Shown: one piece after another, positions 8,426 to 16,900 of the stretch
How positions within the stretch are numbered: the stretch's first letter is position 1
How the letters are laid out: every line of letters starts with the position of its first letter
Assembly: GCF_009769735.1 (NCBI RefSeq)
Contig: NZ_WSRO01000002.1
Location: 5,716,001-5,780,000 of the forward strand
Length of the DNA: 64,000 nt
Source: Streptomyces sp. BA2
Lineage (GTDB): Bacteria; Actinomycetota; Actinomycetes; Streptomycetales; Streptomycetaceae
Direction: 5' to 3'
Position numbers and translations under genes: made by a program
The notes under the pieces: generated by a model
The model's input: only the letters and a program-made list of their open reading frames with translations
Databases searched by the model: none
Told to the model about the DNA's origin: nothing

Positions 8426-8821
8426 TTGTTGCGACGTCAGGCTTTCCGGCTTCCGCCGCATCCGGCATCCGTCTCACTCGCCCGGCTCCGTGTGCACGAT
8501 CATCTCGCCGCCTGGGGACACAAGGAGGAGAGCGCGGCGCTGCGCGACGCCGTGCTCCTCGTGTCGGAGCTCGTGACGAACGCGGTGTGCCACGGCCTCG
8601 TCCCGGACCGGGAGTTCGAGGTCGCCGTCACCGTGCTCGCCGACGGCGACTGCTTCATAGAGGTCTCCGACGAGAGCCCGAACGCCCCGGAGCCGCGCGA
8701 AGCGGAGGCCCTGGAAGAAGGCGGCCGAGGCCTGCGGCTGCTCGACGCGCTCGCCGAGGCGTGGGGCGTCTGGCAGCGGGGACGGCACGGGAAGACGGTG
8801 TGGGCACTGGTACGGGGCTGA
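8426..8821 (+). CDS. ATP-binding protein, RsbW-like HATPase regulator
   Basis: This single-domain HATPase_c_2 protein has an N box (LLVSELVTNAVCHGL), a D box (FIEVSDES) and a G box (GGRGLRLLDALAEAWGV). Such stand-alone histidine-kinase-like ATPases are abundant in Streptomyces, and some act as anti-sigma factors. No partner gene is adjacent. The start is uncertain. TTG at 8426, just after an aggggg site, gives 131 residues beginning with the LLRRQAF region. GTG at 8387 would add 13 residues but lacks a good ribosome binding site. Confidence 0.75.
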   Translation: MLRRQAFRLPPHPASVSLARLRVHDHLAAWGHKEESAALRDAVLLVSELVTNAVCHGLVPDREFEVAVTVLADGDCFIEVSDESPNAPEPREAEALEEGGRGLRLLDALAEAWGVWQRGRHGKTVWALVRG

Positions 8822-8869
8822 GCGTGCCCTGAGCCGTCCCTAAGCCCCTCCCCAGCTGGCCGCCGCCCC

Positions 8870-10315
8870 TCAATTAGCCGTTCGCGCAGGCAACGTGACC
8901 GTCACCGTGAGCCCCGCCCCCGGCGCCGTCTCCACCCCCACCTCGCCGCCGTGCGCCGCGACGACCCCCTGCACGATCGCCATCCCGAGCCCACTGCCCG
9001 CGCCCCCGCCCGCGCGGAAGAACCGGTCGAACACGCGCGCCGCGTCCTCCTCCGCGAGGCCGGGCCCCCGGTCGGCCACGCGCAGCCGTACCACCCCGTC
9101 CTGCCGCTCCACGCCCAGCGTGACCGGCGCGTCGGCGGGCGTGTGGACACGTACGTTGCCCAGCAGATTTCCGAGCACCTGGCGCAGCCCCGACTCGTCC
9201 GCGCGGATCAGCACCGCCCCCTCGGCGCGGACCGTGAGCGGGCGCTCCGGCTCCTGCACCCGCAGATCGTCGGCGGCGTCCCGTACCAGGCGGCTCAAGT
9301 CGACGTTCCTGAAGCGCAGTTCCGGCTGCTGGTCCAGGCGGGCCAGGGTGAGCAGCTCGTCGACGAGGTGTCCCATCCGGTCGGTCTCCGCGATGACGCG
9401 GCTCCACGCGCGCGTGCGTTCCGCCGGATCGCGGAGCATCCCCTTGTCGTACAGCTGGAGGTAGCCGCGGATCGCCGACAAGGGCGTACGCAGTTCGTGC
9501 GAGGCATCGGCTACAAAACGGCGCAGCTGTGCCGAGCTGCGCTCGCGGGTCTCGAAGGCGGATTCGACCTGGTGGAGCATGGAGTTGAGGGCCAGGCGCA
9601 GCTGCTCGGTCTCCGTCGCCGGGGCACGGCTGGAGGGCACGCGCCGGGTGAGGTCGCCCTCGGCGATGGCGGACGCGGTCTCGACCATGTCCTCCAGAGG
9701 CCGCAGCCGGTGGCGCGCGGACATCATCGTCAGGACGGCCAGCAGCGCCAACAGGACCACTCCGAAGGCGGCGTCCAGCTTGAGCGCCTTCTTGATGCCC
9801 GATTCCACGTTCTGGGTGGCCGCGGCCATCAGGACCGTCGTGCCGTCGGCGAGCTCCGCGCCCACCATGCGGTGGGCGTCCCCGTCCAGGGTGATGTCCT
9901 GCGGCTCGGACCTGCCGGCGACCGCATCGGGGTCGTCGACGGCGGCGGCCAGGGCGCGCTGGCGCGGGGTCGGCGCGAGCGAACCGATGGCGACGGGCTC
10001 GCCACGTTCGTTCACCGCCACGAACACCGTGTCCCCGCGCGGGAGGGCGCTCGCGCTCTCCTTGCCGCCGGGTGAGAGCTTGTCGAGCGCGATGCCCAGT
10101 TCACTGAGCCTCTCGATGTCCTTCATGGTGAGGCCGGTGCTCAGCAGCGAGGTGCGCGACTGCGTCAGCTCGGCGTCCACGTTGTCCAGCAGGTAGTGAC
10201 GCATGCCCATGAGGCTGACGCCGGTCGCCACGATGACGCCGAGGGCGAGGAGGGCCACGTTCACCCACGTGAGCTTGGCGCGCAGCGAGCTCACGCCGCG
10301 GTGCGCACGCCTCAT
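8870..10315 (-). CDS. Two-component sensor histidine kinase
   Basis: This 481-residue kinase has an N-terminal membrane helix (WVNVALLALGVIVATGVSLM), a roughly 130-residue extracellular sensor region, a second helix (AAFGVVLLALLAVLTMM), a HAMP segment, a HisKA box ASHELRTPLSAIRGY and an HATPase domain with N box, DRGPGLAEED and GSGLGMAIVQG motifs. Its ATG overlaps the response regulator stop by four bases (ATGA). The ligand is unknown. The pair diverges from an MMPL exporter that it may control. Confidence 0.9.
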   Translation of the reverse strand: MRRAHRGVSSLRAKLTWVNVALLALGVIVATGVSLMGMRHYLLDNVDAELTQSRTSLLSTGLTMKDIERLSELGIALDKLSPGGKESASALPRGDTVFVAVNERGEPVAIGSLAPTPRQRALAAAVDDPDAVAGRSEPQDITLDGDAHRMVGAELADGTTVLMAAATQNVESGIKKALKLDAAFGVVLLALLAVLTMMSARHRLRPLEDMVETASAIAEGDLTRRVPSSRAPATETEQLRLALNSMLHQVESAFETRERSSAQLRRFVADASHELRTPLSAIRGYLQLYDKGMLRDPAERTRAWSRVIAETDRMGHLVDELLTLARLDQQPELRFRNVDLSRLVRDAADDLRVQEPERPLTVRAEGAVLIRADESGLRQVLGNLLGNVRVHTPADAPVTLGVERQDGVVRLRVADRGPGLAEEDAARVFDRFFRAGGGAGSGLGMAIVQGVVAAHGGEVGVETAPGAGLTVTVTLPARTAN

Positions 10316-11106
10316 GCGAGGCCGTATCCGACACCCCGCCGGGTCGTGATCACCGGTGGGCCCAGCGCGTCCAGCTTGCGCCGCAGGTAGCTGATGTAGG
10401 TCTCCACGACGGTCGACTCGGCGGGGTGCTCGTACTGCCAGACATGGCGCAGGAGTTGCTCCTTGGGCACCACGCGGCCGCCGTTGCGGACCAGGAAGCG
10501 CAGCAACGCGTACTCGGTGGGCGTGAGTTGCGCCGTGCGGCCCGCGCGGCGCACCACGTAGGCCGTCTCGTCCAGCTCCAGGTCGCCGTAGCGCAGCGGC
10601 GGGCGCTGGGGGAGCACGTCGCCCGCCCTGGTGCGGCGCAGGACCGCGCCGATGCGGGCGATGACCTCGTCGATGTTGAACGGCTTGGTGATGTAGTCGT
10701 CGCCGAAGGCGAGCGCCCCCACCACCTCCGCGGGCGCGTCCCGCGCGGTCAGGAAGAGCAGGGCCGACTCGGGGCACCGGGCGCGCAGTTCCCTGGCCAG
10801 GGCGCGGCCGTCGCCGTCCGGCAGCATCACGTCCAGGAGCGCCACGTCGGGCCGGGTGCGCCCGGCGAGGGCGAGAGCGTCGCGCACGGTGCCTGCCACC
10901 ATCACGTCGAAGCGGTGGTAGCGCAGGGCGATGGCCAGCACGTCGGCGATGCTCGGCTCGTCCTCGACGACGAGCACGGTGGCACAGCTGCCGGGACCAC
11001 CCGTGCCGCCGCCCGTAGAGCCGCCCGTAGCACCAGTAGCGCCCGTCCCGCCCGGACGGGTTGGCACTCCGACATCTGTTCCCTGCTGGCCTTCGGCGTG
11101 GCTCAT
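10312..11106 (-). CDS. OmpR-family response regulator
   Basis: This 264-residue regulator has a receiver domain starting near residue 43 (VLVVEDEPSIADVLA), the phosphoacceptor Asp in VALLDVMLPDGDG, the conserved Lys in DDYITKPFN, and a C-terminal winged-helix DNA-binding domain (LTPTEYALLRFLV, TYISYLRRKLD). The first 40 residues are an unusual Gly/Thr-rich low-complexity extension (GATGATGGSTGGGTGG). A later start would remove it, but no better start codon with a ribosome binding site was found. It is the first gene of the RR-HK operon. Confidence 0.88.
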   Translation of the reverse strand: MSHAEGQQGTDVGVPTRPGGTGATGATGGSTGGGTGGPGSCATVLVVEDEPSIADVLAIALRYHRFDVMVAGTVRDALALAGRTRPDVALLDVMLPDGDGRALARELRARCPESALLFLTARDAPAEVVGALAFGDDYITKPFNIDEVIARIGAVLRRTRAGDVLPQRPPLRYGDLELDETAYVVRRAGRTAQLTPTEYALLRFLVRNGGRVVPKEQLLRHVWQYEHPAESTVVETYISYLRRKLDALGPPVITTRRGVGYGLA

Positions 11107-11268
11107 GCCCTCAGTATCGGCGCGGGCGTTGTACGAAGACCCGGTCCGTGCCTTGGAGTTACTTGAGAATCATGGCCGCGTCACGCCGCTTGAGCGTGGT
11201 GCCGCCGATGCTGAGGCTCCTGAAGGCTCGGACCCGGGGGACCTGGCGACGCGGAGGAGGAGTGGATC
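11107..11268. promoter_or_regulatory. Divergent promoter region, two-component system / MMPL exporter
   Basis: This 162-bp gap between the divergent response regulator and MMPL genes must hold both promoters. A strong ribosome binding site (ggaggag) precedes the GTG at 11269. I could not define an operator by eye. Confidence 0.4.
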
Positions 11269-13779
11269 GTGGCGGCATTGGCGCGATGGTGCTATCGGCA
11301 CCGTCTGGTGGTCCTTGTGCTGTGGGTGGGAGCCCTGTTCGGACTGGGGGCCGCGGGGACCTCCGCGGGCACCGACTACGCGAACGTGTTCTCCCTGCCG
11401 GACACCGACTCCAAGCGCGCGTACGACCTGATGACGAAGGCCTTCCCGGAGAGCGCCGGAGACACCGACACGGTCGTCTGGCGCGTCGACGAGGGATCCT
11501 CGGCCCGCGACGAGGACGTACGTTCCCGGATCGAGCCCGCGCTCAAGGAGATCGCCGGCATGAAGGGCGTCGGCGAGGTCACGAGCCCGTACGCGTCCAA
11601 GGAGGCGGGCGCGGCCCAGATCAGCCAGGACGGGCGCATCGCCTACGCCCAGGTGACCTTCGCCGAGGAGGCGAACTCGGTACCCAAGGACCTCGTCCAG
11701 GACGTCGTGGACACGGCTCAGAACGCCGAACGCGCCGGTCTGCAGGTCGAGCTGGGCGGCCAGGCGATCACTCGCACCCAGGAGCCGCCCACGGGCATCG
11801 CCGAGATGGTCGGCATCGCCGCCGCTGCCGTCGTCCTCTTCCTGGCCTTCGGTTCGCTCTTCGCGATGGTCCTGCCGATCGTCATCGCCGTCTTCGGAGT
11901 GGGCCTCGGCATGCTCTCGACGATGCTGCTCAGCCACGTCACGGACATCCCCGAAGTGGCCCCGCTGCTCGGCTCGTTGATCGGCCTGGGCGTCGGCATC
12001 GACTACGCGCTCTTCATCGTCACCCGGCACCGGCGCGGCATCCTGCGCGGCATGGAGCCCGAGGAGTCCGCGGCGCAGGCCCTGAACACGTCGGGCCGCG
12101 CGGTGCTCTTCGCGGGCGGCACGGTGTGCATCGCGCTCGCCGGGATGCTGGTGATGAACATGCGCTTCCTGGACGGCGTGGTCATCGCGGCCTCCCTGAC
12201 GGTGGTCCTGAGCGTCCTCGCGGCCATCACCCTGCTGCCCTCGCTCCTCGGGGTGCTCGGCCCCCGGGTGCTCAGCCGCAGGCAGCGGCGCCGCCTCGCC
12301 GCCGAGGGACCGGAGCCTGCCGAGGCGAGCGGCCTGGCGGCGCGCTGGTCCTCGTACGTCCAAAAGCGCCCGCGCTCGATCGCGGCGCTCGCCTTCGTGG
12401 TGATGGCCTTCCTGGCCCTGCCGCTCCTGTCCCTGCGGCTCGGCGCGACCGACCAGGGCAACCACCAGGAGTCGACGACCACCCGGCAGGCGTACGACAT
12501 GCTGGCCGAGGGATTCGGTCCGGGATTCAACGGCCCACTCCAAGTAGTGGCCGAAGAGGCCGACACCGGGGGCCTGGTGGCGACCATCCGCGAGACGGAA
12601 GGCGTCGCGAGGGCGGCGGCCGCACCGCCGTCGGACGGCATTTCGGTCATCAACGTGGTCCCGACGACATCCCCCCAGTCGGAGGAGACGGACCAGCTCA
12701 TCGACCGTCTACGGAGGGACGTGATTCCGGAGGCCGGAGTCGACGCCCATGTAGGCGGCGTCACCGCCGTCTTCAAGGACTTCGCCGCGGTGACCGGCGA
12801 TCGACTGCCCTACTTCGTAGGAGCGATCATCACGCTCGGCTTCCTCTTGCTGCTTGTCGCGTTCCGCTCCCTCGTGGTGCCGCTGACGGCGGCCCTGATG
12901 AACCTGATCGCGGCGGCGGCGTCCTTCGGCGTACTGGTGGCGGTCTTCCAGTGGGGCTGGGGCACGGAGATCCTCGGCATCGGCAAGGAGGGCCCGATCA
13001 CCGCCTTCCTGCCCGTCATCATGCTGTCGCTGCTCTTCGGGCTCTCGATGGACTACCAGGTGTTCCTGGTGAGCCGCATGCACGAGGAGTGGGTGCACAC
13101 GAAGGACAACGCGCGAGCGGTTCGCGTCGGCCTGTCCGAGACGAGCAGGGTCATCAACTGCGCGGCCCTGATCATGATCTGTGTCTTCTCCGCGTTCGTC
13201 CTGAGCGGCGACATGGAGGGTGCGATGGCAGGCATCGGCCTGGCCGCGGCGGTGGCCCTGGACGCGTTCATCCTGCGCACGGCCCTCGTCCCGGCCGCCA
13301 TGCATCTGCTCGGCCGCTCCAACTGGTGGCTTCCCGCGGGCCTGGAGAAGCGCCTCCCGCATTTGGCGGTGGAGCCGCGGGAAGAGCTGGTGGAGCCGGT
13401 GGAGCCGGTGGATCCGGGAGGAGAGCCGGTGGGGCCGCGGGAAGAGCGGGCGGAGGCGGTATCGATGCCCCACACGCGCGTGGCCGAATCGCATGAGCCC
13501 GGCGGCGCCTCCGTAGTGCACGGTTTCATCCGCACCGCGGAGGGCGAACCGGTGGAGGGCGCGACCCTGACCCTCCTCTCCAAGGCGGGCGGTCAGATGG
13601 ACCGCGTGACCTCCCTGGCGGACGGCTCGTACATCGTCGCGGCCCCGTCGGCGGGCGCGTACCTGCTGGCCGTCACGGCCCCCGGATACGCGTCCCGCGC
13701 GCGGCACCTCATGGTCGCGGACGAACCGCTGGTGTACGACGTGGAGCTGGCGCTGGGCGAGATGGACGCGGTGAACTAG
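11269..13779 (+). CDS. MMPL-family RND exporter with C-terminal carboxypeptidase-regulatory-like domain
   Basis: This 836-residue transporter has the duplicated MMPL architecture: about 12 membrane helices in two halves, each with a large extracytoplasmic loop and the motifs GLGVGIDYALF (near residue 243) and GLSMDYQVF (near 592), which carry the proton-relay Asp-Tyr. After the last helix comes a linker of PVE/PRE repeats. Residues about 747-836 then form a domain resembling CarboxypepD_reg folds (VHGFIRTAEGEPVEGATLTL, LADGSYIVAAP), which is not usual for MMPL proteins. The substrate is unknown; lipids or drugs are typical. It diverges from a two-component system. Confidence 0.87.
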   Translation: MAALARWCYRHRLVVLVLWVGALFGLGAAGTSAGTDYANVFSLPDTDSKRAYDLMTKAFPESAGDTDTVVWRVDEGSSARDEDVRSRIEPALKEIAGMKGVGEVTSPYASKEAGAAQISQDGRIAYAQVTFAEEANSVPKDLVQDVVDTAQNAERAGLQVELGGQAITRTQEPPTGIAEMVGIAAAAVVLFLAFGSLFAMVLPIVIAVFGVGLGMLSTMLLSHVTDIPEVAPLLGSLIGLGVGIDYALFIVTRHRRGILRGMEPEESAAQALNTSGRAVLFAGGTVCIALAGMLVMNMRFLDGVVIAASLTVVLSVLAAITLLPSLLGVLGPRVLSRRQRRRLAAEGPEPAEASGLAARWSSYVQKRPRSIAALAFVVMAFLALPLLSLRLGATDQGNHQESTTTRQAYDMLAEGFGPGFNGPLQVVAEEADTGGLVATIRETEGVARAAAAPPSDGISVINVVPTTSPQSEETDQLIDRLRRDVIPEAGVDAHVGGVTAVFKDFAAVTGDRLPYFVGAIITLGFLLLLVAFRSLVVPLTAALMNLIAAAASFGVLVAVFQWGWGTEILGIGKEGPITAFLPVIMLSLLFGLSMDYQVFLVSRMHEEWVHTKDNARAVRVGLSETSRVINCAALIMICVFSAFVLSGDMEGAMAGIGLAAAVALDAFILRTALVPAAMHLLGRSNWWLPAGLEKRLPHLAVEPREELVEPVEPVDPGGEPVGPREERAEAVSMPHTRVAESHEPGGASVVHGFIRTAEGEPVEGATLTLLSKAGGQMDRVTSLADGSYIVAAPSAGAYLLAVTAPGYASRARHLMVADEPLVYDVELALGEMDAVN

Positions 13780-13801
13780 CCAGTGGGTCGGTCCCGGTCG
13801 T

Positions 13802-14725
13802 TCAATTGCCCCGGACCCTCGGCAGCCCCGTGACGGACATCACCAGCGAGTAGAGCGAGGTCGTCGCCGTGATGAAGACCCGGTTGTTCTTCGGGCCGCC
13901 GAAGGCGATGTTGGCGACGTCCTCAGGGACCGTGATGCGCCCGATGAGGGTGCCGTCGGGGTCGTAGCAGTGCACCCCGTCGTGAAGCGCGGCCGCCCAC
14001 AGCCGCCCTTCGTCGTCGAAGCGGATGTTGTCGAAACCGGACTCCTTCGACTCGGCGAAGACGGCACCGTCCGAGAGGGTGCCGTCATCGCGCACATCGA
14101 AGGCGCGGATCTGGGCCGCGCGGGAGTCGGACACGTACAACTGCCGCTCGTCGGGCGAGAAGACGAGCCCGTTCGGCCCTTCGAAGCCGTCGGCGACGAT
14201 CCGCACGTCACCGGTCACGGGGTCGATCCGATAGACGTGACAGCCGCCGATCTCGGCGGGCGCCCGGAACCCCTCGTAGTCATTGGTGATCCCGAAGTCA
14301 GGGTCGGAAAACCAAACTGACCCGTCGGAGCGGACCACGGCGTCGTTCGGGCTGTTGAACCGCTTGCCTTCGAAGCGGTCGGCGAGGACGGTGACGCGGC
14401 CGTCGTGCTCGGTGCGGGTGACGCGTCGATTCCCCTGTTCACAGCAGATCAACCGCCCCTCCCGGTCGAGGGTGTTGCCGTTGACGTGCCCGGCGTTCGA
14501 CCGGAAGACCCCGACACGGCCGGTCACCTCGTCCCAGCGCAGCAGCCGGTCGTTGGGTATGTCGCTCCAGATGAGCTGCCGCCAGGCGGGCAGATAGAGC
14601 GGCCCTTCGGCCCACCGGCAGTCGTCGTACAGCACTTCCAGCTTGGTGTCCCCGTTGGCGCACCGTCCCGTGCGGAACCGCTCGTCCAGGATCTCGTACG
14701 ACGTAGGGAACTTTTGGTTAGGCAT
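13802..14725 (-). CDS. SMP-30/gluconolactonase/LRE-family protein
   Basis: This 307-residue six-bladed beta-propeller has the metal-binding SMP-30 motifs: EGPLYLPAWRQLIWSD with the first-shell Glu, GHVNGNTLDREGRL, SPNDAVVRSDGSVWFSDP with Asn and Asp ligands, and GPNGLVFSPDERQLYVSDS. It is predicted to hydrolyse a sugar lactone; the substrate is not evident. The frame extends to 14851, but the ATG at 14725 fits the family start. It diverges from the Lrp regulator, which may control it. Confidence 0.82.
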   Translation of the reverse strand: MPNQKFPTSYEILDERFRTGRCANGDTKLEVLYDDCRWAEGPLYLPAWRQLIWSDIPNDRLLRWDEVTGRVGVFRSNAGHVNGNTLDREGRLICCEQGNRRVTRTEHDGRVTVLADRFEGKRFNSPNDAVVRSDGSVWFSDPDFGITNDYEGFRAPAEIGGCHVYRIDPVTGDVRIVADGFEGPNGLVFSPDERQLYVSDSRAAQIRAFDVRDDGTLSDGAVFAESKESGFDNIRFDDEGRLWAAALHDGVHCYDPDGTLIGRITVPEDVANIAFGGPKNNRVFITATTSLYSLVMSVTGLPRVRGN

Positions 14726-14840
14726 AACGACCCCTGTCTGACGTGTGAGTGAGCGAACTACGTTCGGCACCATGGAGATAATGCAGTACGAGATATGGTG
14801 CACGTCAAGGATGGCTGAACGGAGGGCGGGAGCGAGGCCG

Positions 14841-15284
14841 ATGGACGACACCGATCGAGAACTGCTGAGGCTCCTGCAAGAGGACGCCGCCCAGCCCTAC
14901 GCGACCCTGGGCAAGGCGGTGGGACTCTCGGCGGGTGCGGCGCACGAGCGCGTACGGAAACTGCGCGAGCGTGGAGTGATCCGCCGCACGACGATCGACG
15001 TGGACCCGGCGGCCGTGGGCCAGGGCGTGCTGGCCTTCGTCATGGTCGACTCGACGGCGTGGATGGGGGACCGGGCGGCGGACTTCGCGGCGATCCCCGA
15101 GATCCAGGAGGCGCATGTCATCGCGGGCGCGGCAAGCGTCCTGGTGAAGGTCCGCACGCCGACGACGGAGCAACTCCAGGACGTGCTGCGGCGGCTGTAC
15201 GCGATCGAAGGGGTGAGCGGGACTCAGGCGACGGTGTCACTGGAAACGTTCTTCGAGAGGCCGGTGTCGCCGGGGGCGGGCTGA
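14841..15284 (+). CDS. Lrp/AsnC-family transcriptional regulator
   Basis: This 147-residue protein begins MDDTDRELLRLLQEDA, the classic AsnC helix-turn-helix start. It has recognition helix LSAGAAHERVRKLRERGVI and a C-terminal RAM ligand-binding domain (HVIAGAASVLVKVRTP, VSLETFFERP). The ATG at 14841 was chosen because the family begins there and gcgggagcgagg precedes it. An upstream in-frame start at 14745 would add 32 atypical residues. It probably binds the 115-bp intergenic region shared with the SMP-30 gene. Confidence 0.86.
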   Translation: MDDTDRELLRLLQEDAAQPYATLGKAVGLSAGAAHERVRKLRERGVIRRTTIDVDPAAVGQGVLAFVMVDSTAWMGDRAADFAAIPEIQEAHVIAGAASVLVKVRTPTTEQLQDVLRRLYAIEGVSGTQATVSLETFFERPVSPGAG

Positions 15285-15296
15285 GGGTCCGACCCC

Positions 15297-15328
15297 ACTC
15301 GCTAACTCGCCGACTCGCTAACTCCGCG
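15297..15328. repeat. Short tandem duplication over a stop codon
   Basis: Two near-identical 16-bp units begin at 15297 and 15313 (actcgctaactc core in both). The second overlaps the TAG stop (15318-15320) of the VOC gene on the minus strand. Confidence 0.6.
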
Positions 15329-15767
15329 CCAGCTCAGGCCGCTTGCGGTAGTCGGTGAACCCCACGACGTTCCCCCACGGATCGGCGACCTCCACGGTCC
15401 ACCCGGTGGCCACGGAGAAGGGAGGCGCGAGCGCCTCGACCCCGGCGGCAGCGAGGGCCCGCCCGGTGGCCCGCGCGTCACGCACCTCCAGCCACACCCG
15501 GGGAGTGGCCCAGGCGGTAGGCCGATGCTCGACCCCCTCCTCCACCCGCAGCAGGATCCCGGGCGTCTCCTTGCCCACCTTCAGGATCGCGAGCCCGATC
15601 TCGTCGATCCGGTGGGTCACGGGGAACCCGGCGCGCTCGTAGAAGTCGACGGCTTCGCCGAGGTCGCCGATGGGGAACACGACGTTGTCGAAGCCGAGCA
15701 GTTCGGACGAGTTCTCGTCCACCGAAGGCTGGTCAGCTGACAGGCCGACCGACTGGTTGTCTGACAT
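15318..15767 (-). CDS. VOC-family (glyoxalase/bleomycin-resistance fold) protein
   Basis: This 149-residue protein is a single VOC module pair: FDNVVFPIGDLGEAVDFYE at the N-terminus and VEVADPWGNVVGFTDYR at the C-terminus. The latter carries the DPxGN motif seen in glyoxalase/bleomycin-resistance proteins. Substrate and metal use cannot be read from the sequence. The ATG at 15767 is preferred over an extended frame to 15905. It converges on the Lrp gene. Confidence 0.8.
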   Translation of the reverse strand: MSDNQSVGLSADQPSVDENSSELLGFDNVVFPIGDLGEAVDFYERAGFPVTHRIDEIGLAILKVGKETPGILLRVEEGVEHRPTAWATPRVWLEVRDARATGRALAAAGVEALAPPFSVATGWTVEVADPWGNVVGFTDYRKRPELARS

Positions 15768-15953
15768 TTCGTCAGAGTAGGTCGAAAGGCGGCAATTCGG
15801 CTGCACCGTGGATGGTCGGCGGGGCGCTCGGACCGATCGCCGCCCGAACGGCCGAGGCAGATCCGTTCGGGCCGGGTCGTGTCGAGCCCCCCCCGCACGT
15901 GCCACGTTCTCGGGGTCCGTTCCGTCTCGGTGGATCGCCGAGGCTCTGCCCGT

Positions 15954-16898
15954 TCACCCTTCGATGAGCTTCTCCAGCGCCTTGTCACCGGTGTCCGCCA
16001 GCAGGTTGAGGTAGTCCATCCCCACATAGACCGTGCCGTCCTCGGCCATGCCAAGGTAGAAATTGCGGCGGTCGGCCATGCCGAGAGGGTAGAGGTAGGT
16101 TCCGGCCTCCTCGCTGAGCTCTTCGAAGATCTCAAGATCCCACCTGGCCAGGAGAGGGTTCAGTCGGAAGTCCCTCCAGCCTGTGGTCCGGTCCGACTCC
16201 CGGTCGACCGCCAATCCGCCGAACTCGGCGAGGAACAGCCGCGCAGCCTCATGGATCTCAAAGCCGCCTTCCTCCCGCAGGATGTACTCCCACGTCGCGG
16301 TGGGCACCGAACGGCCGCTGCGCCAGCCGGCTTCGCACAGCACGCGGGCGGCCTGTGGCGACCACCGTTGCCGCGCGTCGGCATCCGGCTCCTGGTGGCT
16401 TTCGGGGGAGCGAGCAGGCACGGGATCCGTTGGCGTGAGCGGCAGAGGGATGTCGGTGCACCGTGTCTCGACGAGCTTCTCCAGCGCCTCGTCCGCGGTG
16501 TCGGCCACCAGATGGATGCTGTCCTTGCCAATGTAGATCGCACCATTCGGGTCCATGCCCAGATAGCTGGTGCGGCGGTTGGCCTGGCCGACGGGATACA
16601 GATAGGTCCCCGCCCTTGCACTGAGCTGGGCAAAGGTGCCGTGGTCCCACTCGGCGGTCAGAGGATCCAGGCGGAACGGCGTCCGGGCAGTGACCGGACC
16701 TGATGGCCACCCGTCGTTCACCAACCCACCGAACTCGGTGAGGAACTGCCGCGCCGCGTCATGCATTTCGAAACCGCCGTGCTCACGCAGGATGTGTTCC
16801 CACGTATCGGTGGGCACCGAGCGGCCGGGGAGCCATTTGTCCTTCCGCAACACACTGTCGGTCAGCGCCGACCAACGGGGCTGGATTTGACTGCTCAT
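15954..16898 (-). CDS. Tandem SUKH-3 immunity protein
   Basis: This 314-residue protein contains two copies of a SUKH-3 (SMI1/KNR4-like) domain, at about residues 1-150 and 165-314. Paired signatures are GRSVPTDTWEHILREHGGFE / GRSVPTATWEYILREEGGFE and FLTEFGGL / FLAEFGGL, followed by TYLYPVGQANRR / TYLYPLGMADRR and DEALEKLVE / DKALEKLIE. SUKH proteins are established immunity factors for contact-dependent and polymorphic toxins, often nuclease or deaminase types. The ATG lies two bases after the toxin stop, which supports a cognate toxin-immunity pair. Base composition is less GC-rich than in neighbouring housekeeping genes. Confidence 0.85.
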   Translation of the reverse strand: MSSQIQPRWSALTDSVLRKDKWLPGRSVPTDTWEHILREHGGFEMHDAARQFLTEFGGLVNDGWPSGPVTARTPFRLDPLTAEWDHGTFAQLSARAGTYLYPVGQANRRTSYLGMDPNGAIYIGKDSIHLVADTADEALEKLVETRCTDIPLPLTPTDPVPARSPESHQEPDADARQRWSPQAARVLCEAGWRSGRSVPTATWEYILREEGGFEIHEAARLFLAEFGGLAVDRESDRTTGWRDFRLNPLLARWDLEIFEELSEEAGTYLYPLGMADRRNFYLGMAEDGTVYVGMDYLNLLADTGDKALEKLIEG

Positions 16899-16900
16899 CT

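Noticed and set aside
6848..8461. 537-codon minus-strand open frame
   Set aside because: Antisense shadow of the metallophosphoesterase, whose metal-binding motifs are all on the plus strand.
11061..13496. 811-codon frame inside the MMPL gene
   Set aside because: Out-of-frame shadow; low-complexity Arg/Gly protein with no domain.
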